Shown here piece after piece: positions 33,910 through 46,343 of a stretch of DNA of 64,000 nt. The DNA is from Eleusine coracana subsp. coracana (Eukaryota; Streptophyta; Magnoliopsida; Poales; Poaceae), in contig CM064434.1 in assembly GCA_032690845.1 (NCBI GenBank), forward strand, positions 10,480,108 through 10,544,107. Reading direction: 5' to 3'. The position numbers were made by a program, and so were the translations under genes. The notes beneath the pieces were generated by a model that searched no databases, was not told where the DNA came from, and worked only from the letters and a program-made list of their open reading frames with translations. How positions within the stretch are numbered: position 1 is the stretch's first letter; every line of letters begins with the position of its first letter.

Positions 33910-35935
33910 CTAGATTATTCTGCCCGCTCAATTGCACGGGCTAGTATGCAAGTAACTTTCAAATACTTCACTAACATACTAAAATGTGACTATTGTTTTG
34001 GTGTCCACAATTCCTTAGTATTATATTGGAAAAATATTTCCACGGTATCATAATACTAAAATTCAAATGGCCTGGTGATGCAGTACTATGATTCTTCTTC
34101 TTTGAGAAAGTTACCCATATCATATTGAATTAAAGTATTAAACTGTGCTCAATGTCCAATACTTTTTAGGTCCATCATTATTCTTGAAACGTTAAGTACA
34201 ATATTTCTAAGAAGGATTGTAACATCTTACACCTTTCATAATATTTTTCAAATAGAATGTTACCTCTAAAACTTTGGACCTTTTTCTAAAAAAATAGAGC
34301 AAATTAACATAGATGATAAGTGCAAGTTATGCAGTGATATTCTTAAAATGTTACAATCCAAAATGAGTATCGACAGTCTTTGTTTCGAGTCATCACTAGA
34401 GTATATAATCTTTTTAGGCATACTGCTATCAATGTCAGTCCTTGCTTATGTAATTGTACAAACACATAGTATACTAAACATGTTATGTACATGTGATCAA
34501 TCATCCAATTGAAGCCGAATATTAAATTAGTTCCTTCTTTTCTCTCAAACGATTATTTAGTATTTTTAATGTAATTTAGGTTGGTTTCATACCTTTTTAA
34601 CATGTTCTAAATTACATCAAAGTATCAGACACCTCTTGGAGTGTTTCATAGCAGAGACCTCCCTTCCAGCACAAGAAGTCAGACAGCTTGTTCCTTGCCA
34701 GTGTTAGTGTTTTTATGCTTATCGTAGGCCAGGAGAAAAAAGGAAATCTGGCCCTTACCTCTATAAGAAGTTGAGACAACGGAAGACGACACAATTAATA
34801 GTCTTAGTGCCCTTATGACCTTAACTCATCGTAGTGCTTGATGATGTTTTAATCTACTACCCAATCTGAAACAGTACCTCAGTACTAAATGAACTCAATG
34901 CACTCGATCGTGTCTAGAATCCAATCATCAAAACCTTGCTGCCACGGTTTCTCTTCCTGAAGCTACCGGGCCTCTGCTTATCCACATCCACCTTGCAAAT
35001 CAAACATACTGGTGTGCCAATGTGCTATGGCAAGCCGGCGAGCAAGGCGAAGTCATGCCACTTGCACATTGCGCCTTGCAATCCATCATTCATTAGGCTC
35101 TTGGGTTCTGCACTACCTATATCTCCAATGGAATAGACACAGATCAAGTTGTTCCTTATATGCTAAAGAAACCTAGACCAGGGTTGTGAAAGTTTGATAT
35201 ATTAAGATAAACCAACACCTGGAGAACCGTCCGTTTGTGATTGCCAGGAGAGGAGGCACTCGTTCTTATCCAGTGTAAACTTTTCTTAGTAAAAAAAATT
35301 TCTTCTTAAGCTATGACAGTTTGTTTTTAGATGAAACGGCATGTTCAGTAAGGTATATTTAATAGAATACCTATTTGGGCGGTGTAGCGTTCGCGCATGT
35401 ATCGATGGTGCTGAGATGGTCTTTGACAATGCATGTTGTACAGTTGAAGACGCTAGCTTGATCAATGGCCAGAGCCTTCCGGTGGTGCCGTTAGCTGCTG
35501 AAGGCTTTGTCGTGTTGCTGGTTCTGAGAAATTCTTCAGATATATATCTTTTAGAAAGAAAATCAAACCTGACTTGGAGATATATTTTCTACAGATATAG
35601 GTTCAGTTTTTTTAAATATGTGAGACTTGGCTTAGAGATAGAGAAATATTTTCTTCTAGAAGACTGGTGGGATCCCACGGTTGGAAAACATATTATATAC
35701 ATTTTTGCCTCTAAAGGTGACAGGAGTCAAACTCGGGTCAGAGTATTTCAAAACATTGGAGGTAGCTGTGAGTGGGGTGCAAGAGAGATACAATCAAGGG
35801 CCAGATGTAAATAAAAAATAGAACAAAGAGGAGATCAAGGGTCAGATATTTTGTTTTTTGTAAGAATTTCTAGACAATTTATCTTTTTTCTAGGCATCAT
35901 GGTGGAAAGTTCATCTCCTTTTATTAATAAATAGA
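33910..35935 (-). mobile_element. Helitron inserted in the SIRE element
   Basis: On the minus strand the element begins TCTATTTATTAATAAAAGGAG after A (35936) and ends ...GCCCG-TGCAATTGAG-CGGGC-AGAATAAT-CTAG before T (33909). That is a 5-bp hairpin about 8 bases from CTAG, as in Helitrons. Removing it restores a continuous SIRE sequence leading to the polypurine tract. The 2,026-bp interior is mostly AT-rich. A more GC-rich piece (34,930-35,130) could be a captured gene fragment but is not recognisable. No Rep/helicase gene. Confidence 0.7.
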
Positions 35936-35995
35936 TATCATTTGTAAGCTTAATTTAAGGTTGTCATCAATCACCAAAAAGTGGAAGATTGAAAG

Positions 35996-38185
35996 TGTAT
36001 CTATGCCTCTAGTGGGGTTTGGTGTATTGTATAATAACATGATTAAAGAACTAATCCTCTTTGTGAGTATATGAGCATGTTGTACATAAAGAATGTACTT
36101 AGTATAAACACAAATGATCATCTTCAGTAATGTACAATTGTATAAAGAAAAATAGGCCTATGTGATTAAGAGAAGAAGTGTCAAATAAATTGGTCCACAT
36201 AAGCAATATTATGACAAGCCAAAGTTTGAAATGAATATGGGACATGAAGAACCATTGATATGAGATGGTCTCAACAGGTTGGTGAAGTCATCATTAGACA
36301 AGAAAGAGAAGTGATCAAGTAGTAGTCTTCTATGTTATTAATCTTGGAAGCAACTTGATCAAATCAATATTTCAAACAAGAATTCAAGTGAAGGCATAAC
36401 AATGATACAAAGTTATGTAAGGCTCAAAATAGAAAGATGGTCAAGGATTGGCATGACTTGGCTGCGATGTACCATGCAAGGAAGAAGGGCAAGATGGAGT
36501 ATTGGAGCCGAGGGACCCAAGCCATGGTGAAGGACAGGTGAAGCGCAATCGCGATGGACCGAGCAAGCTATAAGTGGTCATACATTTCCAAGTATCAATC
36601 ATTATTGGAATATGAAGACATAATATGACTTGTGAACCAAAAGGTGCAAATGGATCATATGAATGACAAAATTCTAAGTCACAAGCTCTAGGTGATGATG
36701 CTTAGCAAAAGCACATATGGCAATCCTCATGGAGCATAAAAGAGAAGAAGTGGCAAAATTCGTTATCATGCAAGCTTATGAAGAAGAATTGTCTTTTCAT
36801 TCAATCTAGAGTTTAGGCATGCCGCTTTATCAAGAGGGATGTTGCATGGTTTGCTTACAATGTCTAAATGCTCTAAGAAAAAACCCTAGTGAGATGAGAG
36901 AAACACAATGGCCACACAAATCACAAGTCTCACTAACTCGGAAAAAATTGGTTGGTCCGGTTTACCAAACTGGAGGGACTAGTTTGGGTTCAAATCTCTA
37001 ACGGCTAGTTCAGAAAAACTGGAGGGACCGGTTTTGACTAGTTCAGTGTAACGGCTAGTTTTTGGGGGACAAGTATAAGTACTTCCTTCCCCCTTCTTTG
37101 GAAGATGCTGATCGTATGCATGAAAAAAATACATCCAAAGCCTTGTAGAGCTCTCCCCAAAACTTCTTTGTGTGGTTTGAGTAATTTGTGAGAAATCCTA
37201 AGTATTGGGTTGAGGGACATTGAGAGGACAAGAGAGAAAATCACACACTTGAGCATTTGAGCATTGTGGTGTTAATCCATGTAGCATTTGTTACTCTTGG
37301 AGGTGAAACCTCCTAAATGGTTAGGTGTCATCCTAGAGCTCCCAAGCTTGTGGTGAGCCTTGGGAAAGTTTGTGAAGGTATGCTTTGCCTCCGTAAGGAA
37401 AGAAGCAAAGTTAGTGGATCGGAGAAAGTGGTTGAAAGAGACCTGGCTTGGAGTGTGCTGTTGAGCAGCTCAAGCTTCCTCAACGGAGACGTAGACAGCA
37501 TGGGGGCAAGCTATTGAACTTCGGTAAACAAATCCATGTGTGCTTCATTTGGTATGCTTTCTTAAGTTATTGCTTTATTTATTAAGACTCACTAGGTTGC
37601 ATGACTAGTTGTTCTTGTCTAATCTGTGGTTACATGTGCTAGATCTTGTGTGCCTCATTAGAATCTATTAAGCTTGCTTGAACTCTGTGGGATGCTACTA
37701 TTCTTGTTTTAGTCTCTCTGTCCCGAGAAAACCAGAGGGTTCAGTTTCCTAAACCAGTGGGTCCGGTTTTGGTAGTTATTAAATTGTGTGGAGTCTTGGT
37801 GACTATATTTTGGTTGTGCCGTGTTTCTTTTCTGGTAAAGGTGATTGTTTATTTAGGTTGCATAAATTGTATGTAGATCCTTAATTGCTCTCGATGCCTG
37901 AAAAACCAGTGTGTTCGGTTTTGGACTCTATCTTTTAAGGTTAATTCTTTGTGAATTTATTTGGGATGGTTCATGTGCTTGTTTTGAGCACTTGCTTGTC
38001 TTCAGAGCTTGGACTCTTTACTTGTTTTCTTGTTTTATCCTAAGCTCGCTGACAAAATCGAAGGGCCTGACTTGCTAAACTAGAGCATCCGATTTTGGTA
38101 GTTTTAATCCCGTTGTGAGTTGTGTAATTTTTCAAGAACGCCTATTCACCCCCTCCCCCCTCTAGGTGACATCCAGGGACTTTCA
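35996..38185 (+). mobile_element. 3' LTR of the SIRE-type element
   Basis: 2,190 bp starting TGTATCTATGCCTCTAGTGG right after the polypurine tract and ending CTCTAGGTGACATCCAGGG-ACTTTCA. The CTATTCACCCCC...CTCTAG terminus is characteristic of SIRE-type LTRs. It contains repeated CCGGTTT / ACCGGAC-type segments around 36,950-37,050, 37,735 and 38,060. Confidence 0.75.
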
Positions 38186-38890
38186 CCCCCCTGCTCCATG
38201 TCGATGGAGACACCCCCCCCCCCCCCTAATACTTAGCCAAGGCCATGACCATCACATCATGGAGGAAAAGGAGCTCAAGGGGTGGCAACTCTTGGATTAG
38301 AGGCAAAGGATGGCTTTTCTTCTCGCTCTCCACCGCTTTCGTTGACCCTCCTAATACTCCATGAATTGCAACACTCTATTGGCCATGGCAAGTGGAGATG
38401 GGGGAGAACGAGAAGATCAGAGCCATATTCATACATTTTTGCAAGACATCCTCTTGAAATTCTGTAATATCTTTTAGTTTTTTTGTGTGTATCATTGTTT
38501 TAAAGAATACCCCCTAAATTTAATTTATTTTTCAAAAATATTATAGGTATTCATAGGGGGACAAAATAGATTCAGTTATCTTCTCTCTCTTACCTAAAAC
38601 AAGTTTTGGGTCTTCATGTTTTAACCTTTTACTGGAGATGCTCTTATTGAGTCAAACACGGGACCAGGACCCAAAACCTTTATTCTTATGTGTCATCATG
38701 GGATTGGCGAAGGAGGCACGCTGGGGGACAATAGCTCTCACCTGACTAAGATACAAATATAGAATTATCCAAATTTGATGCCTTTTGAATCCGTTCACAG
38801 GTCTTATTACACATATATTGCATGAGAAATAACAAAACATGGTATTTAGGGACCTAAACTGATCACCGTCCAATGGAAACAAGAATACTA

Positions 38891-39104
38891 CTCCCTCCAT
38901 CCCAAAATAATTGGCACTTTATTTAGCCCTCTTTAGTTTTCCGAAAATAATTGGTATTCTCACTTTCCAATGTAGCTTTCTTTCTTTCCAATACATCTCT
39001 ATCTATATCTCTTTCCTCCTTGTTTTCTTTACACCTACCTTTTATACTTCTTCTTAATTTTCGTGCCGGACTCAAAAGTGCCAATTAAAATAGGACGGAG
39101 GGAG
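38891..39104. mobile_element. Stowaway-like MITE
   Basis: Termini CTCCCTCCATCCCAAAATAA and (inverted) CTCCCTCCGTCCTATTTTAA, with TA on both sides (38889-38890, 39105-39106). The 214-bp element also has inverted TTGGCACTTT blocks just inside the termini. Confidence 0.9.
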
Positions 39105-39106
39105 TA

Positions 39107-40559
39107 CATTTGTTCTTCCTGTTGCCTACCACATAATTGTATATTAGTATCTTTTGTTATCATTTCAGTTTACAAACTCAGCAGGTGCTTACCTCCAGGA
39201 AATATGAAAACTGAGATAGTCCTCGTTAACACTCATGTTAATTTAATTTCCTTCTCAGGATATGCAAGTAATGAATGATTGTCAACTTTCTGGAGTAAAA
39301 ATGGATCCCATATGCCACTGTTGCTAGTTTCTTAGTTTTTCATGTTTGATTACTGTGGTTCAAGAATCCTTATTATTCCATGAACAGTGTATGTTGTGTA
39401 ATATCTTGATAACGTTATACTTATACATCATCTTCACGCAGGATTGCTTTACTGTTTAGGTAGCACATAAATTTGCGCAAACTGACTGAAAAAGAAAAGC
39501 TTCCTTGGTTATCATCTTTTTTTTGCATCATCTTCTATGTTTTCACAAATGCTAACAACATATTCCTTAGATAACGCTGTCAGAGCAGGTAAGACGATAA
39601 GTTACTAAACTGACTGCTACCTCTAGAAGCAAATCGATGCAAGGTTTGAGTATTATACTAGTTTTCTTAATGACAATAGTATACTACGAATGACAAATGG
39701 CATTGTCGCCTGTTGTCTAGGTAAATACTTTTGTTTTTATACTGTATAGATACTTAAAGACATGTTCTCATGTTATTACTAAAAACAGAGCCACAGCAGA
39801 GCAATTTTTCATTTGTTTGCCTAGTTTATCAACCTCCTACTAGATGACCTTCAGTGGCTGGTAGCTCCAATAATAGAAGTCATCAGTTATTCACTGGTTC
39901 ATTCTGCTGAAAGATTAAATTTTGTTGAAATCAGGAACCCGGGCCCTGGTTGTGCTATTCAAAGTGCTTGCATATGTTGTTAGATAATTAATTTCCCTAT
40001 ACTTGACTAACACATGAATAGTTACTAGGATACTGCTCCTCATTAATTGGAGCACCTCTCCTTTGATACAATACATGTGATTGTCTGCTATGGAGCGTTA
40101 ACAGTGTGTTGTTTATTATTCATTTGGCAGGTTATAGAGCCCTAAAACAGAGTAACAGCACCAGATCCACTCGTGTTGCGGTTGGAATAAAATTCTGAGT
40201 TCAGTATGGCCACCAACCCCTGAACCTCTGGATAATATGGATCTGTGATAATTTGTTAAGTGCAATATTTTTCGTCGGACTTTATTTTTGCAACAAAATG
40301 TGCAGTACACTGTGGAAGAACCGATTTTGAGCATAAATCTTTCGTTTCCACTTTAGCTCAATGCTGTAATGAGTTACTCCTTTTCATAAGAACTTCCTAC
40401 TAGCACTATGCATGTGCAGTTGAACCTATTACTTGAGACTTCTAAAGGTATATGCATGGGTATCCCCCGAGTCCTGACCGAGTTCGATGCTATAGATTCC
40501 TTAGTATTTTCTAGTCAGACAGCACTACTTGAAGTTCCGTTTTGTGACAGCACTACTTA
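39107..40559. other. Intergenic, nothing recognised
   Basis: About 1.45 kb without a supportable gene. Near its right end a 31-bp step repeats GACAGCACTACTT (40,516 and 40,547). It flanks the 3' end of a LINE. Confidence 0.4.
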
Positions 40560-41134
40560 AAGTTACTTATTGTATTATCAATTATCAAAAAGTAATGACA
40601 GTTATGTTTATTTCTCAGAAAATCAAATAATAATTTTTTTCTCAAATACATAGGAAAGTTGCATATATTTGTATTAAGAACAAAGAAAACAACTCGGTCT
40701 CTTACAAACTTTGCCACCCCATTCCGGAGGACTGTGTACATTAAAGGATAGTGCTTATATAAGAAACCTAAGTAAAAGCTAGACATAAACAAAGCACAAA
40801 TATTATTGGAGCTCGTATACCTGCTCAAACCGAGGGCTGAAAGCCCTCATGCACCAACAAGACCCCATAAGTAATTTCTCTCCTCCAAACATCTAAGCAC
40901 TTGATCCAAACAAGGGCTAGCTCCCTCAAAGACAGAACCATTGCGATGCTTCCAAATTGACCATGCTCCAAGAATGATAAGGGAGTTAAAACCCTTTGTT
41001 TTATTTTTCTACGATTTCATGCTTTGCTTCCTCCAGCATTCAGTAAAGAAGACTTATCGTCGTCTTGGAATATCATGTCATTCTAGCTCAAGTGGAGTCA
41101 ATATCTGGTGCCATAATTGTCTAGCAAACACATA
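40560..41134 (-). pseudogene. LINE-2: ORF2 C-terminus and 3' UTR
   Basis: On the minus strand, YVFARQLWHQILTPLE (41,12x onward) leads through a broken frame to SLIILGAWSIWKHRNGSVFE and EERNYLWGLVGA with a stop at 40,847. This is the usual C-terminal end of plant L1-type ORF2 proteins. The remaining 280 bases are 3' UTR. The sequence continues, across the LINE-1 insertion, from the zinc-finger piece at 49,558-49,815. Confidence 0.75.
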
Positions 41135-41246
41135 CATTTTTTCTTTAGATAATGGAAACAAGTTCCGCCTTTTTACATTGTTTATGCATACAGCCCGGCT
41201 CGGTCATTATTACAAGTCTTGTGATCAACAAAACTAATCACGAACA

Positions 41247-44200
41247 CTAAGCATTGATACGATAAAGAGCTGGCCATCCGTTTCTAGAAAACATGCCCAT
41301 GGCCACCACCTCCAGATGCTGACAAGTTTGGGTGATGACATCTCTGACCTCCTCTTTTTGTAAAAGTTTCCATTGTCTTAACCAATATGTGCCCCTGAAG
41401 ATAACCTGCATCATATTTATCAAAGACTTTTTTGTTAAAGACGATGTCATTGCGGCTAAGACAAATGGCCTAGAACATAGCCGCAATCCCAACTATTACT
41501 ATTCTTTTTGCCTTTCCCCCTAGGATATAAGCCAAGTTCCAACAATAGAAATACTGTTGGGTTTTGGCAAGCCTATTGTAATTTGCAGAATGCGCCAAAT
41601 CGACTTAGCAAAATGACACTAAAAAAAGACATGTTGTATAGTCGCATTGTGATTACAGAAGCTACACTTGAGACTACCATTACATTTCTTTTTTTGCAAA
41701 TTTAATTTGGTTAAAGTAACACCTTTTTCCAAGTACGATAAGAAGATTTTGATTTTAAGGGGGATTTTGATGCGCCAAAGATGTTTAAGATGGGAATGTG
41801 GTTTTGTCAACATTGCCAAGTACATCGACTGCACTGAGAAAGTGCCATTCAGATGTAGATGCCACTTGAACAAGTCTGGAGTATCCTCAAGTTGAACATT
41901 CGCCATTTTGGACATCAATGCATTCCATTCTATGAGTTTATCTCCAGTGATTGGTCTCTAAAAGTAAGGTTTGGTGTGTTGTTTTGGAGAACTTCCCGTA
42001 CCATGACTTGTTTCCACCTTGTCATGTTATATAAAGCTGGAAATTGATGGCTTAGTGGTGTATTATCCACCGAGATGTCATTCCAAAACCTTGTTTGTGT
42101 GTCATCCCTAATTTGGAAAGCACCCTACTAGAAGAATTCCTCCCTAACCTTTAGGATACCGCTCCAAAGTGAGAATCCCCTGGTCGGCTCTACATTTGGG
42201 TAAAAGTCTTATTGCTGAAGTACTTAGTCTTCAAAAGCCTTTGCCAAGAACCATCCTCATTGAGTAGTCAAAAAATCCACTTACTCAAGAGACATTTGTT
42301 CTTTATTTTCAGATTGACAATCCCCAGACCACCTTGCTCCTTGGGTTGACATAGTATCTCCCATTTTGCAAGATGATACTTTTTCTTGTGGCCTTCTCCC
42401 TCCCAAAAGAATCAGGAGCGAATCATATCTAGTTTATGTAAAATTCCCTCACGGAATTCAAAAAATGACATCATGAAAATTGAAAGATTACTTAAAACAG
42501 AGTTGATGAGAATAAGCCTGCCTCCCGAGGACATAAGTTTTTTTTCCATTTGTTCAATTTTCTCTCAAACCTATTAATGACATCTTTCCATTCACTATTT
42601 CTTAGGCGCCTATGAGTAATAGGAATACCAAGATATTTGAAAGGTAGGGCTCCCACTTTACAACCAAACAATGTAGTATATTGTGATTCCCACTGTTCAG
42701 CCTCACCAAAACAAAATATTTCATTCTTGTCAAAATTGATCTTCAAACCAGATAATTGTTCAAAAACACTGAGCAAGAGCTTCATTTTAGTCGCTTGTTG
42801 TATATCATGATCCAGGAAAATGATCATGTCATCCGTGTATTGTAGAATGGACAATCCATCATCTACTAAATCGAGAATTACCCCAAAAATTTGACCATCC
42901 CCTTTAGCTCTGGCAATTAGAATAACCAGCATATCAGCCACCAGATTGAAAAGAATTGGGGACAGGGAATCACCTTGTCTCAGTCCTTTGCATGTTTGAA
43001 AGTAAGGACTAGTATCATCATTTACCTTAACTGAAACATGACCCCCATGATAAAATTTTGGATCCAGTCACACCATTTAGAAGAAAATCCTTTCATTCTC
43101 AAGGTTTGTTGGAGGAATGACCATCGAACTTTATCATAAGCCTTTTCAAAATCGAGTTTTAGGATGACTCCATTTTTCTTTTTCCTTTGCAATTCATGTA
43201 TAGTCTCATGTAGAATTATCACCACTTCCATAATGTTCCTACCGAACAGGAATGCCATTTGTGATTGTCGTATTATTTTGTTCGTAACCGAAGCAATCCT
43301 ATTTGTTGCCACTTTGGTAAGTATCTTAAAGCTGACATTAAGGAGGCAGATCAGTCGGTAGTCCCGAATTCTCTCTGCCTCATCTAACTTGGGTAGAAGA
43401 GTAATGATCCCAAAGTTGAGATGATATGTAGGCAATTTTTCCCTCGTGAAAGTCATCAAAGAGAGCCAATAAATCAGCTTTGATGACTTCCCAGAAAATC
43501 TGATAGAATTCAGCCGGAAAACCATCTGGGCCTGGTGCTTTGTTATGTTCCATATGGAATATTGCATTTTTCACCTCTTCTTCAGAGAAATGAGCAGTGA
43601 GTATCTCATTTTCCTCCTTATTTACCTGTGGTATATCCGCAATGATTGTTTCATCCAAAATGAAATTTGTATCCTCGGGTTTCCTAAATAATCCTTTATA
43701 GTATTGTGTGATATGCCTTTTCAGATTGGCATCTCTCATAATGGTGCCTTCCCCACTCTCAAGTTTGTAAATCCTAGTCTTCCTATACTTCCCATTGGCC
43801 ACTAGGTGAAAGTATTGAGTATTACTATCCCCTTTCAGTAGCTCTTTAACTTTGGCTCTTTGGTACCATTTGAGTTCCTCCTCGTGTAGCATGTCTGAGA
43901 GTCTCTCATTCATATAATGTTTGAGAGCCAATTCATTTGTGAGAGAATGGTATTCTCTGCCTTCTTATCGAAAGAATCAATGAGTATGGAAAGTTTTGAT
44001 GAAGGGCCCTTATCTTGTTTTGCCAAACTTGAATGGCGCTTCAACCACCATGGTTTTGATGCCAAATGTTAGACACCATATTAAAGAACCCATCTCGGAT
44101 AAGCCAACCAAGCACGAACTTGAATTGATATTAATTACCATGTTGTCCTATTTGTCCAGTATTAATGAGCAGTGGAGTATGATCCGATTTTCCCCAATCA

Positions 44201-44824
44201 AGTGCTATGACAGATACCTTAGGATGTCATGACTCCCATTCTGTATTCATGAGAATTCTACCAAGCTTCTAAAATGTAGGTGGGTCTAGATCATTTGTCC
44301 ATGTATATTGTTGCCCCGACATCTCTATCTCTTTCAATTCTAAAGTATCAATTATTGAGTTAAAGAGGCTTGGCCAACGAGGACAGAAGTTATCATTATT
44401 TTTGTCCTCCAGGTATCTCATAATATTAAAATCACCACCAATAATCATCAGGTGACTTTTGGTGCTACAGACATGTGCAAACTCAGTGAGAAACTGAGCC
44501 TTGTTTTCATTCTGTGCTAGACCATAAATAGAATACAACGCCCAAGTGAATCCATCCTCTTTATTTTTTAGTAGGAATTTTGAGTACAAATCCCCCTCAT
44601 CAATTACTTCCACATTGAAGGTCGACATATTCACCCCCAAGAAGCATACCTCCAGACCTACCCTTAGGCGACATACTATGCCAAAGGAAATCATATCCCC
44701 CCCCCCCCAGCGCCAAATGCTTGAGAAGCTAGAAAATCTAGACGGTGTTCTTTTACCAAGTTAGAGATAGTATTGTGTTTACCCAAGTCTCCAAGACCTC
44801 TGGTATTCAAAAAACACCCTTCAT
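41247..44824 (-). pseudogene. LINE-1 ORF2: endonuclease, reverse transcriptase, zinc-finger C-terminus
   Basis: Domains in order on the minus strand: a start near ATGAAGGGTGT (44,824) with a frameshift into FLNTRGLGDLGKHNTISNL; AP-type endonuclease with IGGDFNIMR and, after breaks, SDHTPLLI (catalytic His); reverse transcriptase with KAPGPDGFPAEFYQIFWEV, LDFEKAYDKVRWSFLQ and the catalytic box as QYTDDMI (usually YADD); and zf-RVT (43-residue block with CSFCNHNATIQHVFF). The end is RGTYWLRQWKLLQ...GMFSRNGW. At least five frameshifts or stops separate these blocks. The final stop is at 41,247-41,249. Confidence 0.85.
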
Positions 44825-45035
44825 TTGGAAACTATTTGGCGGGGGGGGGGGGGGGGGGGGACATGGTGGTGAGTAACCAATCCATGGCCTTCCGATAATT
44901 GTTGTTTTCCGGGTTCTTTTTGGTCACCTAGATCACAGAGGAAATGATCCAAGCTCACATCAAGCGTCTTCTTATTTATGTCTCTACAAATGTAATTAAG
45001 AGTCTGGTCTAGGTCATTGATATCCTCCCTATTAG

Positions 45036-46070
45036 TAGGCCCGGCCCTGGGCACGTGCGGGCAGTGCGGCCGCACCAGGCCTCCAAAAATCAAGGGGCCT
45101 GGTCTCAACCATACATGTACTACACATGTTAGTCTATGGCCTGTCCCATTAATCTATTTGTCCATTGAGAATTCTAGCTGAAGCCCAAATATGAAACACA
45201 GGCTGAAGCTCCTCTGCCGAAATATGTGCAGGCCTCATTTCGTACACGAATCAGCAGCACATTTTTGGACTAGTAAATCGATCCATTCCGTTCAATCAGG
45301 CCTGCAATCGATTTCCCGTGCCCTTGTGCCCTTGTTGATGGCTTGAAAATTGCCTTCATCTCCTAGTGCACAACTTGTCCGTGCGGTTTTGCCTTGCCTG
45401 CACATTTTGAAAATTGCAAAAGGACTTGCAACTGAAGCGCCAAGTACTAGAAAGAAAGAATTTGATGAATCTGATTGTAGTGAATTTTGATGTCAATTAT
45501 TTTTTTTTGGTCATAGTTGATGTGGCGACAACCGACAACCTCACTGAAAAATAGATTTGAAGAACTCAAAGTGTTTGAAAGTATATTCGGAACTACTAAG
45601 CTGAAAAACTTTGGAGTCATTGCATGATATTGAACTAACAGATTCTTACTTAAATTTGATAAAAGTGTTTTCATTGCTCATCGAACCTTGTTTATTATGC
45701 ATGCGACTCTTGCACGAGCTAAAAGAAGCTTTTCAAAATTGTAGTTTTATGCTATATTTCGCACATAATTATTGTGTCAGTGGTAACGGATTTTATTGAT
45801 GAACTAAAGTAATATAGTTGCAAATCAGGTTCACCGAAGCACTTCTCTAAAATAGCAGCTTTGGTATTGCTCAACAGTTTGGATTTTCTGGACGTATATA
45901 CAAACAAAAGTATACAAAATAGGGGTCATACTATAAAGAATAAAAGCAAAGCACGGCAAATTATCGCGCCTTATTTCTATAGTTGATATATTATCTTATT
46001 ACTTTTGTCGTTAATGGGACCTCCATTTTTCATCTTGCACCGGGCCACCAAATCCTTTGGGCCGGCCCTG
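45036..46070. mobile_element. hAT element inserted in LINE-1
   Basis: Inverted termini TAGGCCCGGCCCTGGGC and GGGCCGGCCCTG match the hAT element at 3,817-4,493. The 8-bp flanks CCTATTAG (45028-45035) and CCTATTAA (46071-46078) are a TSD with one mismatch. It lies between ORF1 and ORF2 of LINE-1. Unlike the 677-bp relative, it retains a recognisable piece of transposase. Confidence 0.85.
45546..45760 (+). pseudogene. hAT transposase remnant
   Basis: The plus strand reads RFEELKVFESIFGTTKLKNF, then after stops FIAHRTLFIMHATLARAKRS-FSKL. The second block corresponds to the hAT dimerisation region (family form: VASAERSFSKLKL) and the first to the preceding linker of zf-MYM/TTF-type plant hAT transposases. 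A large part between them is deleted, and catalytic residues are gone. Confidence 0.55.
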
Positions 46071-46343
46071 CCTATTAACCATAGGATTAGTCAAAGGAAG
46101 GTTATTATCTAATCGATTTCTTTCTATGGATTTTAAGGTCTCAATAGAATTAAAAACCTTTAAATTAGTATGTCCCAATGAAACACCTAAGTTGGAGATA
46201 TTAGTTACTAGAGAAGAAGGATGGAGAGAGGAGAAGGATTGGCTATTACCTCCATCCAGACTGCGCCTTGCCACCATTGCTTGTGCTTTGAGCATCATAT
46301 CTTGATCTTCCTTCTGCCTTAGTTGATGTTTTTGTCCATGGTT

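Larger units (their letters stand above)
33075..38185 (+). mobile_element. SIRE/Maximus-type copia element, 3' part
   Basis: Only the region after pol and the 3' LTR remain. The first 220 bases encode an acidic, Pro-rich tail (APPPPPNNEEEDDEDDDDKE) like the variable ORF ends of SIRE elements. They are followed by GATGACAAAAGGGGAGAG and a GTTTTAGGGGGAGC segment typical of the region before the 3' LTR. The internal part is interrupted by a Helitron. The polypurine tract AAAAAGTGGAAGATTGAAAG is at 35,976-35,995. The left border is a truncation, so no TSD is available. Confidence 0.7.
32442..38643. mobile_element. Tourist-like element(s) split by a SIRE-type copia insertion
   Basis: The outer termini GAGCACAACTAGAAGAAGAT and (inverted) GAGCATCTCCAGTAAAAGG are flanked by TTA (32439-32441, 38644-38646). 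A segment of about 200 bp (32,875-33,075 and 38,187-38,395; for example CATAGCCAAGGCCATGGCCG against CTTAGCCAAGGCCATGACCA) occurs on both sides of the retrotransposon at roughly 85% similarity. Two related MITE copies brought together by recombination, rather than one copy simply split, explains this best. Confidence 0.6.

Noticed and set aside
35341..35814. 157-codon plus-strand frame inside the Helitron
   Set aside because: No recognisable motifs, and AT-rich in its second half. Could be chance; not reported as a gene.
44821..45108. 95-codon minus-strand frame crossing the hAT left end
   Set aside because: It fuses LINE and hAT sequence across an insertion junction and a 20-base homopolymer; not a gene.
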